Shown in pieces: positions 20,462 to 30,935 of a stretch of 64,000 bases of DNA. Under the pieces are notes generated by a model, which had not been told where the DNA came from, made no database searches, and was given only the letters and a program-made list of their open reading frames with translations. How positions within the stretch are numbered: the stretch's first letter is position 1; every line of letters begins with the position of its first letter. The DNA is taken from contig OZ037874.1 of NCBI GenBank assembly GCA_964035575.1, positions 1,240,001-1,304,000 of the forward strand. The letters are read 5' to 3'. The position numbers and the translations under genes are program-made. This DNA is from Rhynchopus sp. YZ270_cl-10. Taxonomy: Eukaryota; Euglenozoa; Diplonemea; Diplonemida; Diplonemidae.

Positions 20462-21559
20462 ATGGACATCACAGGACACTTCGAGTCTGCAAGCTGTGTG
20501 ATAGAAGTGGACGGGAGCGACACCCTTGCACAGGTGAAGGGGAAGCTTGTTGCGGAGCTTGGCGTGCCACGTGCTCGGTATGTTGGTGTGCGGATGAGAG
20601 GCGGTGGTGACATCGGCAACGACGACTTGCGCATCTGCGACACGGAGATGGATGAGGGATGTGCCGTTGAGCTGTACTGCACTGGTGCCAACATCACTGC
20701 TGGGTTGCTGACACAGTTGAATGACACATACTCCCTGACACTCTCGCCGTGTGATAGGTACCTTGCAGACGTGCGTGGAGATAATGGTGTGCTTATCTTT
20801 GATACGGAAACACATGAATGTCTGTGTCGTTTCCCTGCCCAGAAGCGTTCTTCCCCATCCTTCTCACCTTGCAGTGAGTGGATCTCATCCGTCAACGAGG
20901 GGAAGCAGTGTGCTGAAGTTCATGACGTGAAGACAGGTGCATTGAAGCACTCCTTTGGAGGTGACGGCGATGAGAGAAATACCACGGCGTGGTCACCATG
21001 TGGAACAAAGCTGTTGTCGTGCTGCAGGAAGGGTTTGCAGGTGTGGGACATTGCAACAGGCGTTGTTGTGCAGGAATGGAGCCACATTGTGCATGGTGAC
21101 AACGTCATGGTTGTGGCCGGGGACAAGGTGACGATGTTTTCGAACCCTGCGAACAGCGCCGGCATCACTGTCTGGGACTACACGACAGGGGTGGAGGTGT
21201 TTGTTCTCACGTGCCCTTCTGCTGTAGAATATGTGGCTCTGACACCAAACGAGCGTTTCATTGCAGCGTGTTGCACCAACTGTGTGCATGTCTGGAACAT
21301 TGAAACAGGTGAATGTGTATTTGAAGACCTCTCAGAAAACCGATGGACTGATGTTGCTGTGTCCAACGACATTGTTGCTGCCTACACTTCTGAGGTCTTG
21401 GTCTTGTGGTCCATCTCAACAGGGGAACAACTATTGAACCGTGACATTGACTACGACTTCAACGGTTCTTACGGTCTTGCGATCAGCAGCTGTGGTGGTG
21501 CGGTGATGTACGCAAGCAGTGAGGGTGTTGAGATTGTGGACATCTCACACCTGTCTTGA
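20462..21559 (+). CDS. Ubl/seven-bladed propeller protein, copy D
   Basis: 365 residues: Ubl 1-75, then seven blades. It is a mosaic: the Ubl and blade-4 loop (SNPANSAG) follow copy A, while blade 3 and the downstream loops (VHGDNVMVVAGDK) follow copy B. Unique features are AGLL instead of PGLL after the Ubl, QKRSS in the blade 1-2 loop, and DYDFNGSY before blade 7. This supports gene conversion within the array. Confidence 0.92.
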   Translation: MDITGHFESASCVIEVDGSDTLAQVKGKLVAELGVPRARYVGVRMRGGGDIGNDDLRICDTEMDEGCAVELYCTGANITAGLLTQLNDTYSLTLSPCDRYLADVRGDNGVLIFDTETHECLCRFPAQKRSSPSFSPCSEWISSVNEGKQCAEVHDVKTGALKHSFGGDGDERNTTAWSPCGTKLLSCCRKGLQVWDIATGVVVQEWSHIVHGDNVMVVAGDKVTMFSNPANSAGITVWDYTTGVEVFVLTCPSAVEYVALTPNERFIAACCTNCVHVWNIETGECVFEDLSENRWTDVAVSNDIVAAYTSEVLVLWSISTGEQLLNRDIDYDFNGSYGLAISSCGGAVMYASSEGVEIVDISHLS

Positions 21560-22028
21560 ACCCATTTCCAACGGAAGTTGACATCCTCATTTTTGCTTCC
21601 CTTTCCTGCACCTTGCCTGGGTAACTCCATGCAGGAAGATACGTGAAGATCGATGGATGCACATGTCTCTTGTTGTGGGAGTGTGTTTGGCAATGGAGAC
21701 CACACAGTTCTGTGGCTTTGGCACGAAGCACAACCACCTTCCATGATGTGAAGGTGGGAGTGCCTCTAACTAGCTTTGCACATGACACCACATCTCCTTC
21801 GCAAACACTGCCCCACCCCTCTTCTTTTAGTGAAGCCAATTCATTTTCCCCCATCAGTTCTTTCCTTCCTCAGTTTTCCTTCGCACTGCAAACCTGCAAA
21901 TAAATAAGGAACACTTTTCTTGGCTGGTTTTTACGCGACTTGAACTCTCCTCCTTCGTTGTCCTCTATTGTTTGGTGGTGACACAACAGATTTGGTGTTT
22001 TGCCTCGTGTTTAGGTCTTTGCACTCTG
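21560..22028 (+). other. Spacer after propeller copy D
   Basis: The conserved 3' flank, a block shared with the A-B spacer (GCACGAAGCACAACCACC), then unique sequence leading to a truncated leader. No gene seen. Confidence 0.6.
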
Positions 22029-22180
22029 ACATGGATGAGGACACCTCACCCAGCTCTGTGGAAAGCCTTGACGCCCTCTTCGCATCAAGAGCTTATCGCA
22101 GCCTGCTCGCACAATCAAAGACCACCAACCCTTGCCTTTCACAACATCCCCACACACCTCTCCCCAGACCACCAACCCTT
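22029..22180 (+). pseudogene. 5' fragment (leader only) of a propeller copy
   Basis: Contains the MDEDTS leader through CACACCTCTCCCC, then jumps to unrelated DNA. The break falls at a repeated ACCACCAACCCTTGC, consistent with a deletion between short direct repeats. No Ubl or blades remain. Confidence 0.85.
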
Positions 22181-22597
22181 GCACTTTTTCTTTTTTCATA
22201 AGTAAGAGAAAACCGAATGGAGTGGGAACGCTAGTGAGAGCGCAGCGGAAACGATAGTGGGAACGCAACGAGCTTTTTTCATAATGTTTTATTCTTCCCC
22301 ACAAAATATCGCGCAGAGAAACACTCGTTTTTCACACAGCGCGTCCGGCTGTTTGTTTTTCTCAAACGACACCTTTTTTCAAAATTTTTTACCAAGGGGT
22401 ATTTAGATTTTCGAATTTGCTTCCTGCGGTGGTGGGTGATGGGTGTTCCACAAGCCCTGCGATTTTTTTTATTGGTCTTACTTTCAAACCTCACATCTCC
22501 CCACCCACTATCTCACATTTCACATGACCGTCATGTCACCCTTGAACCTTACCACCTTACTCAGAAACTGCACAAAACACGTTGTACACAATACAAC
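22181..22597 (+). other. Upstream region of the ubiquitin-like gene
   Basis: AT-rich, then a C/A-rich leader just before the ATG (AAACACGTTGTACACAATAC). Short GAACG-type repeats lie at 22215-22270. No gene seen. Confidence 0.5.
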
Positions 22598-22828
22598 ATG
22601 CAAATCTTCGTCAAAACCCGGACCGGAAAGACCATTGTACTTGCGGTTGAGTCGAACGACACGATTGGGAACGTGAAGGCGAGGATCTATGACACGGAGG
22701 GCATCCCACCAGACCAGCAGCGTCTGATTTTTGCCGGAAGTGAGCTTCAGGATTGCCACACGATTGCCGAATGCAATGTTAAAGAGGAGTGCACCGTGTT
22801 CTTGGCGCTGAGAAGCCGTGGTGACTGA
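22598..22828 (+). CDS. Single-unit ubiquitin variant without terminal di-glycine
   Basis: Exactly 76 residues, aligned with ubiquitin without gaps ([26 protein letters not shown]). Kept: K6, K11, K27, I44, R72, R74, G75. Changed: L8 to Arg, K29 to Arg, K33 to Thr, K48 to Ser, K63 to Glu, V70 to Ala, L73 to Ser, G76 to Asp. Without G76 it should not be activated by an E1 or conjugated, and K48 and K63 chains cannot form on it. It could act as a free binder or decoy, or be a copy released from constraint although its frame is whole. M1 follows at 23081. It stands just after the array of proteins that also begin with a ubiquitin fold. Confidence 0.93.
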   Translation: MQIFVKTRTGKTIVLAVESNDTIGNVKARIYDTEGIPPDQQRLIFAGSELQDCHTIAECNVKEECTVFLALRSRGD

Positions 22829-23680
22829 GAAGTGGAACATAGTTTTCAAACACAACACGCCAGCAGCAGCCCTTCTCTGCAGCATTGTGATGCAAATGGG
22901 ATGGAGCAACGTTTGGTATTACTGTGGCTAAAAGGAGGTACTATTTTCCGCTATTTTGGCGGCGTCGGGCCGCACCAATTACGTTGTCATATTTATGATT
23001 GTTTCAGTTTTTTTTTTTTTTGTTTTCCCATCGTTTTCACTCATTTCGTTCAAATGTTGCTCCGCGATAACGAATATGATAAGGTGACCAAGCACAGAGA
23101 GGCTTAGGATCATCTGATAAACTTTTCTTTTCTTGCACGTCTCCTAACACAAGAACCCATTCCCTTTCTATATGTTCATGCTCATGAGGTTCGGCATAAA
23201 GACATGGGGGATGCATTCGCAGTGTAACTGAGTGTGGGGATTGCGTTCAAGAATTAAACTCTTCCCCCCCCGAACCCCCTTTTTCGTCTTTGGTTTTCTT
23301 ATTCAAAACGTCGAGTGGATGGTCAACAGGATACGCCAATGTGTTACCACTCATTCTCTGCATTCAGGTAGCGGAATGTTCACGCTTTCCCTTTCGCGTA
23401 ATAATTTTCTTCTGCTTGCAAAGCAGCTGTCCTCTCCTTTCTCTCCCACCACCACCACCCCCCACCAAAAAGAGGAGACGGCGCTGGATAAAACTCCATC
23501 TTTCGATTGAAAATAACATCTTATTCTTCTTTCTTTCGTTTTACTCTCTCTTCTCTCCCCTCCCCCACCACCACCACCGCTCACAGAATTTTATATTTTT
23601 CATTCTTATAGTAATAAACCTTGCCCCAAAAAAAAAAAAAAAAAACACTTCAAAAAAAACCCCTCTCACATTTTTTCACT
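22829..23680 (+). other. Intergenic between ubiquitin variant and acidic protein
   Basis: M1 at 23081-23130. The stretch before it (GCGATAACGAATATGA) recurs before the M1 at 46555. The second half is T/C-rich leader sequence of the next gene, ending in a poly(A) tract and CCCCTCTCACATTTTTTCAC before the ATG. Confidence 0.55.
23081..23130 (+). repeat. M1 hairpin motif
   Basis: AAGGTGACCAAGC, ACAGAGA loop, GGCTTAGG, then ATCATCTGATAAACTTTTC. It lies 253 bases after the ubiquitin-variant stop. Confidence 0.7.
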
Positions 23681-24301
23681 ATGTCCCCCATGATTGCTCT
23701 TACGGAGACTTCTGCCATGCGGTCTTCATTTAGCTGCCCCGATCTGGAGCTGTGCGAGACCGTTGATACATTGAGCATTGCGGATCAGGGGCAGACCGAT
23801 GTGTTTGGTGCCTGCTCTTTGGCTGGCTCGCCTGCGGTTGCGTACCATCGTGGGGTAGCGAGGGGACGTCTGGGGAGCTCCGCCTTTGCCGACGCCGTCC
23901 CGCATGAGGTGGACCACATCCCCTCTGCGTTCTCCTCTGCCGTCGCCGCAAAGCTTGCCGCCTTCTCCCCTTGCAACGTCAGATCCGCAAGCTGCCCGCC
24001 AGAAGCAGATGTATTCTCAGAATCCGATCTGATCTCCCCTTTGACCCGCTCTATGTCTTGGCCTAGAAGGCAGAGGGAGGAGGAGGAGGAGGAGGAAGAA
24101 GATGAGGAGGACGACGATGACGAAGACGACGTGGCGATGGAGCTCGATGAGTTTGTTATTGCCATGGCATCAAGCGGCGAGGGCGGGTGGGATGTGAGTG
24201 TTGAAGAAGAGGAGGATCTCCGGTGGGTGATGCCTGAACAATGTCACGGAGTCGTCGCAGGACAACTTCCGGGCGCGTTTACATCGTTGGTGAGTTTGTG
24301 A
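23681..24301 (+). CDS. Acidic protein of unknown function
   Basis: 206 residues. Ser/Ala-rich N-terminal two thirds, then a tract of about 25 Glu/Asp residues (about 24075-24135) encoded by GAG/GAA/GAC repeats, then a second acidic stretch (VEEEEDLRW). No domain, signal peptide or membrane segment is visible. Codon use in the first part is mixed rather than repeat-driven, which supports a real gene. The start is the first ATG after the pyrimidine-rich leader. An acidic tract like this occurs in chromatin or ribosome-biogenesis factors, but that is not evidence of function here. Confidence 0.55.
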   Translation: MSPMIALTETSAMRSSFSCPDLELCETVDTLSIADQGQTDVFGACSLAGSPAVAYHRGVARGRLGSSAFADAVPHEVDHIPSAFSSAVAAKLAAFSPCNVRSASCPPEADVFSESDLISPLTRSMSWPRRQREEEEEEEEDEEDDDDEDDVAMELDEFVIAMASSGEGGWDVSVEEEEDLRWVMPEQCHGVVAGQLPGAFTSLVSL

Positions 24302-24773
24302 GTGGGGGGGTAAGGGGGAGGGGGGTAATATGGCCTTTTTTTTTTGAAGGTGCCTTTATGAGAGGGTCTCAGGGGTTTCATCTTTAGTAATTTTTTCCCT
24401 TTTTTTCTTTTTCTCTCATTTCTCACTACTCGAGAGGATGAGATTTTTGTGCCATTTTTTTTTTGAAGAGAGTCAGCCTATCTTCACAATATTTTCAGAC
24501 CCTTTTGTAGTGTAGTTGGGAACGTTGTTGATCCCTATACCGCTCTCAATTTATTGAATGCATAATGTTGAAATACCCCCTTTTTTTTTCAGTGCCTGCG
24601 TCCGAACTGTGAGGCGTTTTTGCATAACTCTTCCCCCTTCCCCCTGTTTGTTTACTAACAGCCTTGGCGTGTTGTTGTGTTTGCTGTTTTGTAAAATTCT
24701 TCCCATTTTTTTTTTCTCTTGCACATTGCCGCACTTCAGGTGAGTGGGGTATTTTCCCGACGTTTCTTGACTG
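24302..24773 (+). other. Intergenic after acidic protein
   Basis: A degenerate M1 at 24342-24395 (AAGGTGCC … GAGAGGGTCTC … TTTCATCTTTA). The rest is T-rich. No gene seen. Confidence 0.5.
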
Positions 24774-24780
24774 ACAAATT

Positions 24781-26173
24781 GGGGTGATCAGAGGTACTTT
24801 TTTGCAGCTCGAGTCAAGAAAAATCACAAAAAATCACAACGGTTACAAACCGTTACAAATGCTTACAAATGCTTACAAAAACGGAATTATGATTTTGTTT
24901 GGGTTTTTTGTGAGCGTACGTGATTTTTTGTGATTTTTTGTGATTTTTTGTGATTCGCATTCCAGATTTTGTGATTTTTTGTGATTTTCTGTGATTTTCT
25001 GTGATTTTTTGTGATTTTTTGTGATTCGCATTCCGGATTTTGTGATTTTTTGTGATTTTCTGTGATTTTTTGTGATTCGCATTCCGGATTTTGTGATTTT
25101 TTGTGATTTTTTGTGATTCGCGTTCCAGATGTTTGCGATTTTTTGTGATTGAATGGTACTATACGGGGGGGTACCTGATCACAAATGTTCACAACCATGG
25201 TAATGTTATGGTAACATCACGGTTAACATAGTGGCGTTGTGAACTGGTGTGAAGTTGTGAATCAAATTGATTTTGATTTTTTTTGGTACTGTGTACTGTG
25301 TATACTGTGTATACTGTGTATACTGTGTATACTGTGTATACTGTGTATACTGTGTATACTGTGTATACTGTGTATACTGTGTATACTGTGTATACTGTGT
25401 ATACTGTGTATACTGTGTATACTGTGTATACTGTGTATACTGTGTATACTGTGTATACTGTGTATACTGTGTATACTGTGTATACTGTGTATACTGTGTA
25501 TACTGTGTATACTGTGTATACTGTGTATACTGTGTATACTGTGTATACTGTGTATACTGTGTATACTGTGTATACTGTGTATACTGTGTATACTGTGCAC
25601 TGCGAAAAATTGACCAAAAATGAGAACTTGTCCATTTCGGCAAATTGACCCCACCACTGGCCGGACGGATTCCGGAAATGCAAATGCCGGCATTTAAAAG
25701 CTCACCAGCGAAAAAAAGAAAAGAATTTTTCTAACATCTATACCCCCCCTTTATGGAGCGACAACTGGTAGAAACACGGTAGAACCACGGGGAATCGGTT
25801 AAGGCGCCACACCACAGGTTTTTGTGTTTTTTTTTGTCAAGCTAGCCCATCTGCCCCTGCCCCGCACACTGCCACGGTGTCTGACGACGACCCAGTGTAG
25901 GATCAACGCCTTGCAAACACTCAGGCCAAATCACCATATTCGCGGTGTTTTTTGTGATTTTTTGTGATTCGCATTCCAGATTTTGTGATTTTTCGTGATT
26001 TTTCGTGATTTTTTGTGATTTTTTGTGATTCGCATTCCAGATTTTGTGATTTTTTGTGATTTTTCGTGATTTTTTGTGATTTTTTGTGATTCGCATTCCA
26101 GATTTTGTGATTTTTTGTGATTTTTCATGATTCTTTGTGACCGGAGCTGCAAAAAAGTACCTCTGATCACCCC
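24781..26173. mobile_element. TIR element T2 (non-autonomous DNA transposon)
   Basis: Perfect 30-bp inverted ends, 24781-24810 and 26144-26173, beginning GGGGTGATCAGAGGTACTTT. They are flanked by a 7-bp duplication ACAAATT (24774-24780 and 26174-26180). Both subterminal regions are arrays of TGATTTTTTG units punctuated by TTCGCATTCC (24915-25145 and 25945-26135). The centre is a 9-bp microsatellite. No coding sequence. The superfamily is unclear; a 7-bp duplication is unusual. Confidence 0.93.
25287..25596. repeat. 9-bp microsatellite TACTGTGTA, about 34 copies
   Basis: Nearly perfect array inside T2. Because the unit is a multiple of three, all frames stay open, giving spurious long ORFs on both strands. 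Confidence 0.97.
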
Positions 26174-26180
26174 ACAAATT

Positions 26181-26734
26181 GTTGGAAAATTAAAATTGCT
26201 CCTGATATGACATAGTAAAAAAAGAGGTGGTGAAAAAAACACAACAGAAATACGCCCCAATTTATGACGATTAACTTTTGCATCATTCAAAAATTGCCCC
26301 CCCCTCTCGGTGTTCTGGTTATGCACCTAGGTACACAGTCACGAGAGGGCTTTTTTTTTTTTCAAGTCAATTTGAAGTTCAATCCGGGTGAGCATTTGTT
26401 TCTTTTTAAACATCACTAAACTGTTACTTTGTTATTGTCAGCGCAAATATCCCGTCACCACTTTTCCTAAAATTTTTTTTAAAAAATCCTTATTTTTTCT
26501 CTTTCTTATTTGCTTTTTATTGAATAGAAACTACCTGATTTTGCTTGAAAATTTGATAGAATTTTGACGCTGTTTAGTGGTATGTAGTGATGTTCGATAG
26601 GGATTTGAACACCACTAAACCCCAAATTTTCAAGGCAAAAAACAGGTGGAGAAAAGAAGATGAACGTTCCTCATTTTGTTTAACAGAGCGAGACTTTGGT
26701 GTATCTCACAAACTTTAAAAAACAGTGGCAAATC
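26181..26734. other. Intergenic between T2 and T3
   Basis: AT-rich. A fragment resembling M1 (ACACAGTCACGAGAGGGC, 26330-26350) is followed by T-rich DNA. No gene seen. Confidence 0.45.
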
Positions 26735-27639
26735 ATTAGGCACGGATGCTGCCAGATCTGGCCAGATCTCCAGATCTGGGCCGCCCAGATCTGGCCAGAT
26801 CTGGAAAAATTATTTTTTTTTTTTGAAAAAAAAATTTTCCCAGACGTCCCAGATCTGGCCAGATCTGGCCAGATCTGGCCAAATCTGGGAGATCTGGGAC
26901 GTCTGGGAAAATTTTTTTTTCCAGGTACCCCAATGACATAACGAAGTATCGCTTGAAGTACCGTTCAATATACGTTGCTCGTGTGTGCAAGTTACGAAGT
27001 AGGACACACAAGGTATATCAAACGATAAATCAATCAGATAAACGTTACATCATCGGAAAATTGTTGGCACCGCCGCCCTGTCTTCGTATTTATTACGTCG
27101 ACAGGCCAAACAGCGTTGGGCTCAGAAGAAGCAGTGCAAAACACTGGGGATCAACATGAGAACCAACTCCCAACAACACAGGCTACCGAAGTAGCAGGTG
27201 GGGTGTTGCGGGTGTTTGGGGTGAAAGAAAATCGATTTTGGTAAGTTCCAGCAGAAAATTCTTAAGTTTGCACAATTGAGAAGGGTGTTACCACTGCCTA
27301 ATATTATTCGTACATGTGAACCGGTAAGGTCGAGAAGGGTGGACACGGCATACAAGTACAAGTACAAGTAAGACGTACCTTCTACAAAGGCTGAATTCGC
27401 AATTCTTAAGGGATTGAATTCAGCCCCCACGTGGTGTTTTTGAGAAAATCATTCCATGGTATACAGCTAATGGTTCCCGAAGAATGATTCGCCCCTCCTC
27501 GTTCATGCAAACTTAAGAAAATTCTGAAGTAACTACAACCTGGCGTGCGGGTACAGATGCATTGCTTTGTTCTTTCCTCAAAGTCATGTGTGATCTCTCG
27601 GGTCTGTACTAAAGTCAGTGTTTAGATAAGCATCCACTT

Positions 27640-27900
27640 GACTCGTTCTAACAACCGTTGAAATCTAGAACAAAACAATACACTGCCCCTTCTCACACCA
27701 AGCCGCCATGCTTCAAGAGCATGCCCTGGGCAAAAATTACTCTGACAAAAATTAGTTTTCTGGGGGAACGCAATATTTTCTTGTGCCTAGTCCTCCGCAA
27801 GCAGAGGACAGACTTTCCGGATCCCGAAGTCGAATTTCTTGCACTAGCTACGCTCCCTGGGTTAAATGGCTATAGCAGTGACTGACTAAGAGTTTCATAA
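27640..27900. repeat. Dispersed repeat R4, copy 2
   Basis: Has the CATGCT…AGCATG hairpin, CCTCCGCAAGCAGAGG, and AATGGCTATAGCAGTGACTG near the end. It lies inside T3. Confidence 0.6.
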
Positions 27901-28739
27901 TAATTAGGGTGGTCTATGGGGTGGGTTAATGGAAAAGTTGGTATATAAACCCGACTTTTACGATCGCCACCTGGTTTTCAAATAATTGCACCAGCTCTTC
28001 CATCGGCACTGCTTCGCTGTCACGATGAAGGGTCGTCGGTTCGGGTACCTGTTAAGAGAAATTGAATGTAAAAGTAGAGACTACAACAAAAAAACAAACA
28101 AACAAACAAGAAGCCGCCCCGTACCCCTTAAACGTAAAAGTGACATTTTTGTTGACAAAAAAAAAAATAGCTAAAAAATAGCGGACATGTCGAAAAGGGA
28201 GAAAACCGGGGGGTTAAAAACATACCTTGCACTCGGCCCACTCTCCAGGTACAAAGAACATCACTGCACGACAAACCCACTACTACGATAGAAAATAACT
28301 ATTTTTTACCGAACAGAAAGGTCGTTTTATTGATGAGTGTTTTCTGAGTGCACACTCAGTGGGGACAAAATGCAACACTTACCGAAAAAATTCTCCAATC
28401 GGACAAAAACCTTTCTAAACACCCAAAAAAAACACCTCAGTCCACATCCGCTGGGGTCGCGAGATGGAAATATATGGTTTTACAGCTTTTGGGGGGTCTA
28501 GCGTGGGTCCCAGATGCATTTTGCAACGGGTCTGTGTGTGTGTGTGTGTGTGCCTCAACCGCTTCACAGTACCCTTTTTTGTAACTGAAAACGACGCATC
28601 CTGTACCTAAGTGCACTGAAGCCTTGCTTGCGTCCTCCTTCGTGGTTTTGGGCGTTCGCATGCGAGAATCATTATCGCATTCGCACATGTAATTCTCGCA
28701 TCACGGAGAGGATTTTAGCGTTACGTGACCACAAAAAAA

Positions 28740-29465
28740 GTGCACAAAATTAGTTTGGTCAAAAATCACCTTGCACTTGTGAAGGCATTGCTAAGGAAAT
28801 GTGAAATATGCGTGTTTTGGTACACAAAAGTGCGTTTTGGGTGGTTCTGAAGGGTCAAAACACCAAAAAAATGCGTTTTTTTGCATTTTTGGTCACCCAA
28901 GGACCCACTATTTTGGTTGATATTTTTTTTTTCCCTTTGCGAAAAAGTACCCAAAAAGCACGGCTATAAAAACGCTAAGGAAAAATCGATATTCTACATT
29001 TTTTGGGCAGAGAAGTGCGTTTTAGGCGCCCACAGATGGTCAAAACATCAAAATTTTTGTGTTTTTGGCATCTTTGGACACCCAAGGACCCACTATCAGG
29101 GGTGAATTTTTTTTGCCTGAGATTTGCCTTTGCCAAAAATCGAAAAAAAAAATTATGAAGGAAATTGCTAAGAAAAAGTCGAAATTGTGGGCCCCTGTAG
29201 TGCATATGGCGGTACCCAGATCGTCAAAACACCCGACTCTTGCGTTTTTTTGCACTTTTTGGTGCACAAAAACCCTACTCAGGGGTCAAAATTTTCCCGG
29301 GAAAAAAAATTTTTTTTTCGAGATTTTTCAAAAATCGACTTGTCTTTGGTAAAAACCACGAAATTTCGGGTGCGCGAAACCACGTTTTAGACCCCCACAG
29401 ATGCTCAAAAGTGTCAAATTTTGCTTTTAACGGCCTCAAATCGTCGAAATTAGCCCTATATAGGG
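28740..29465. repeat. Diverged tandem repeat, about 180-bp period, four units
   Basis: Each unit has a GCTAAGRAAA stretch, GTGCGTTTTRGG, CAGATGGTCAAAACA, GTGTTTTTGGCATCTTTGG-like sequence and ACCCAAGGACCCACTAT-like sequence. Units differ at many positions, so the array is old. Confidence 0.65.
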
Positions 29466-29794
29466 GCGAAAAAAAAAATTCGAGAGTCCCTTTCCCTGGG
29501 AGACAATAGCCAGAAATCTGAGAAAAAAAAAAAAATGGCCAGATTTCCAGATCTGGCCAGATCTGGCCAGATCTGGGGGGTTTTTTTTTTTTTTGAAAAA
29601 AAAAAATTTCCCAGATTCCCAGATCTGGCCAGATCTGGCCAGATCTGGAAACAAGATCTCCACATCTGGAAAACGAGCCAGATCTGGGAAATTGGCCCCC
29701 AAATCTGGCCAGATCTGGCAGCATCCGTGATTAGGATTAGAACCACCTAAAATAACTTTTTTTCTTCTTTTTTTTTCTCAAAATAAATGATGTG

Positions 29795-29836
29795 TGTGTG
29801 CACGAGAGGCACATTCATCTTTCAAGTTTCTTTTGT
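29795..29836 (+). repeat. M1 hairpin motif, stem variant TGTGC / GCACA
   Basis: TGTGTGC, ACGAGAG loop, GCACA, then TTCATCTTTCAAG. Both strands of the stem differ from the common CTAAGC / GCTTAG form while pairing is kept. Confidence 0.7.
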
Positions 29837-30059
29837 TGCAGTGTCATGATATCCCATCCAAAAGGGGTCTGCACGCCCAGCAAACCGATTCTTGATTTTT
29901 TTGTGTTATTATTTTTGAATTTTATGTCCCAAGATCAATAGATTGTGTCAACCAAGGCGGATCCACTATGTTACGCTATTGATAAATCCTAAGATATAAC
30001 CTTTTGCAGCAGGAAGAATTAAAAGAGGGCCTCACGCTACACAAACCACCACCCCGTGA

Positions 30060-30310
30060 TTGACTTAGAATGTTATTACAAAGAGAATTCAGAACAACAA
30101 CACTCTGCCACATACAAACACTAACTTGCCCAAATTGCCAAAAGGCAACAAGATCACCACCCACAAGGAGTGTGAATTGTGCACTAGTTTTCTTTGTGTC
30201 TAGTCCTCCGCAAGCAGAGGACAGACTTTCCGAAAGGTTTCCAAAGGTAGAATTTGTTTGCAATACTATACTCCCTGTATTAAATGGCAATAGAAGTGAC
30301 TGACTTCTGA
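30060..30310. repeat. Dispersed repeat R4, copy 3
   Basis: AAAAGGCAACAAGATCACC, CCTCCGCAAGCAGAGG and AATGGCAATAGAAGTGACTG are shared with 27640-27900 and 13690-14060. Confidence 0.6.
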
Positions 30311-30590
30311 GAAAAATCGGGTGTGCTAAACCCGATTGGGTGGGTGCGTGGGTGCGTGGTGTACTCAAAACTGTTTCCCTGGGCACCTGGGTACGGGAGT
30401 GTACAACCCAGTGTCGGACATAATTACAATTGAATTAAAATAAAACGATGTGTGGGGTAAACTGAAATACATCCACATGCCATTTTTTCCCCCCTTACTT
30501 TCTTTCCGTTTATCCCTCCCCTTTTTTTTCTCAGTGTTTTTGAATCCCCCTTAAAATTCGGCTTTGTTTCTTCAAGGTGAGTCAGCACAG

Positions 30591-30655
30591 CGATGCTGAG
30601 CTTTTCACCTTTATCTTGTTTTTTCATCTGATAAACTTTTCTTTTTTTTTTTGCC
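30591..30655 (+). repeat. M1-like motif, stem variant TCAGCA / TGCTGA
   Basis: AAGGTGAG, TCAGCA, CAGCGA loop, TGCTGA, an insertion, then TTCATCTGATAAACTTTTC. Pairing is kept with different bases. Confidence 0.6.
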
Positions 30656-30854
30656 CCTTTTTTTCTTCTTCTCGTATTTTTTTTTTTTTGATCCGACAGC
30701 ATTTCATCCTCAACAAACATGTTTCTTTTTTTTTGCATTTTTTTTGCAATTTCAAAAAGAAAAAAAAATCCCCGTTCTCCCCACCTCCCCGCTCGTCGTT
30801 TAGTCTGCGAGCCAGGAACAAAATGAGCCCAAAAAAAAAAAAAAAAAAAAAAAC

Positions 30855-30935
30855 AGTGGAGATTTGCACAAACTGTGGCAACACAACCGAGGCAACTACA
30901 TTACTCCAACAATTTATCAAAAAAAAAAAAAAATA
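30855..30935. repeat. Dispersed repeat R6, copy 1
   Basis: ACAGTGG.GATTGCACAA, CTGTGGCAACACAACCGAGG, CAACTAC.TTACTCCAAC and AATTTATC before poly(A). Copy 2 is at 62992-63070. On the minus strand it faintly resembles M2. Confidence 0.7.

Larger units (their letters stand above)
26741..29729. mobile_element. TIR element T3 (non-autonomous DNA transposon, 3.0 kb)
   Basis: Inverted ends of at least 27 bp beginning CACGGATGCTGCCAGATCTG, flanked by the 6-bp duplication ATTAGG (26735-26740 and 29730-29735). About 170-210 bp inside each end is filled with iterated CCAGATCTGG palindromes alternating with poly(T)/poly(A) (26758-26915 and 29535-29720). The interior holds a copy of repeat R4 and a diverged tandem repeat of about 180 bp. 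No transposase frame seen. Confidence 0.92.

Noticed and set aside
23081-23130. M1 as a self-cleaving hammerhead ribozyme (CTGATAA resembles part of the core)
   Set aside because: The required CUGAUGA and GAAA core elements are not both present, and most copies have TTATAAA instead.
25206-25693. Long open frames on both strands encoding repeated tripeptides
   Set aside because: They are produced by the 9-bp TACTGTGTA array, whose length keeps every frame open. No leader or non-repeat coding sequence supports them.
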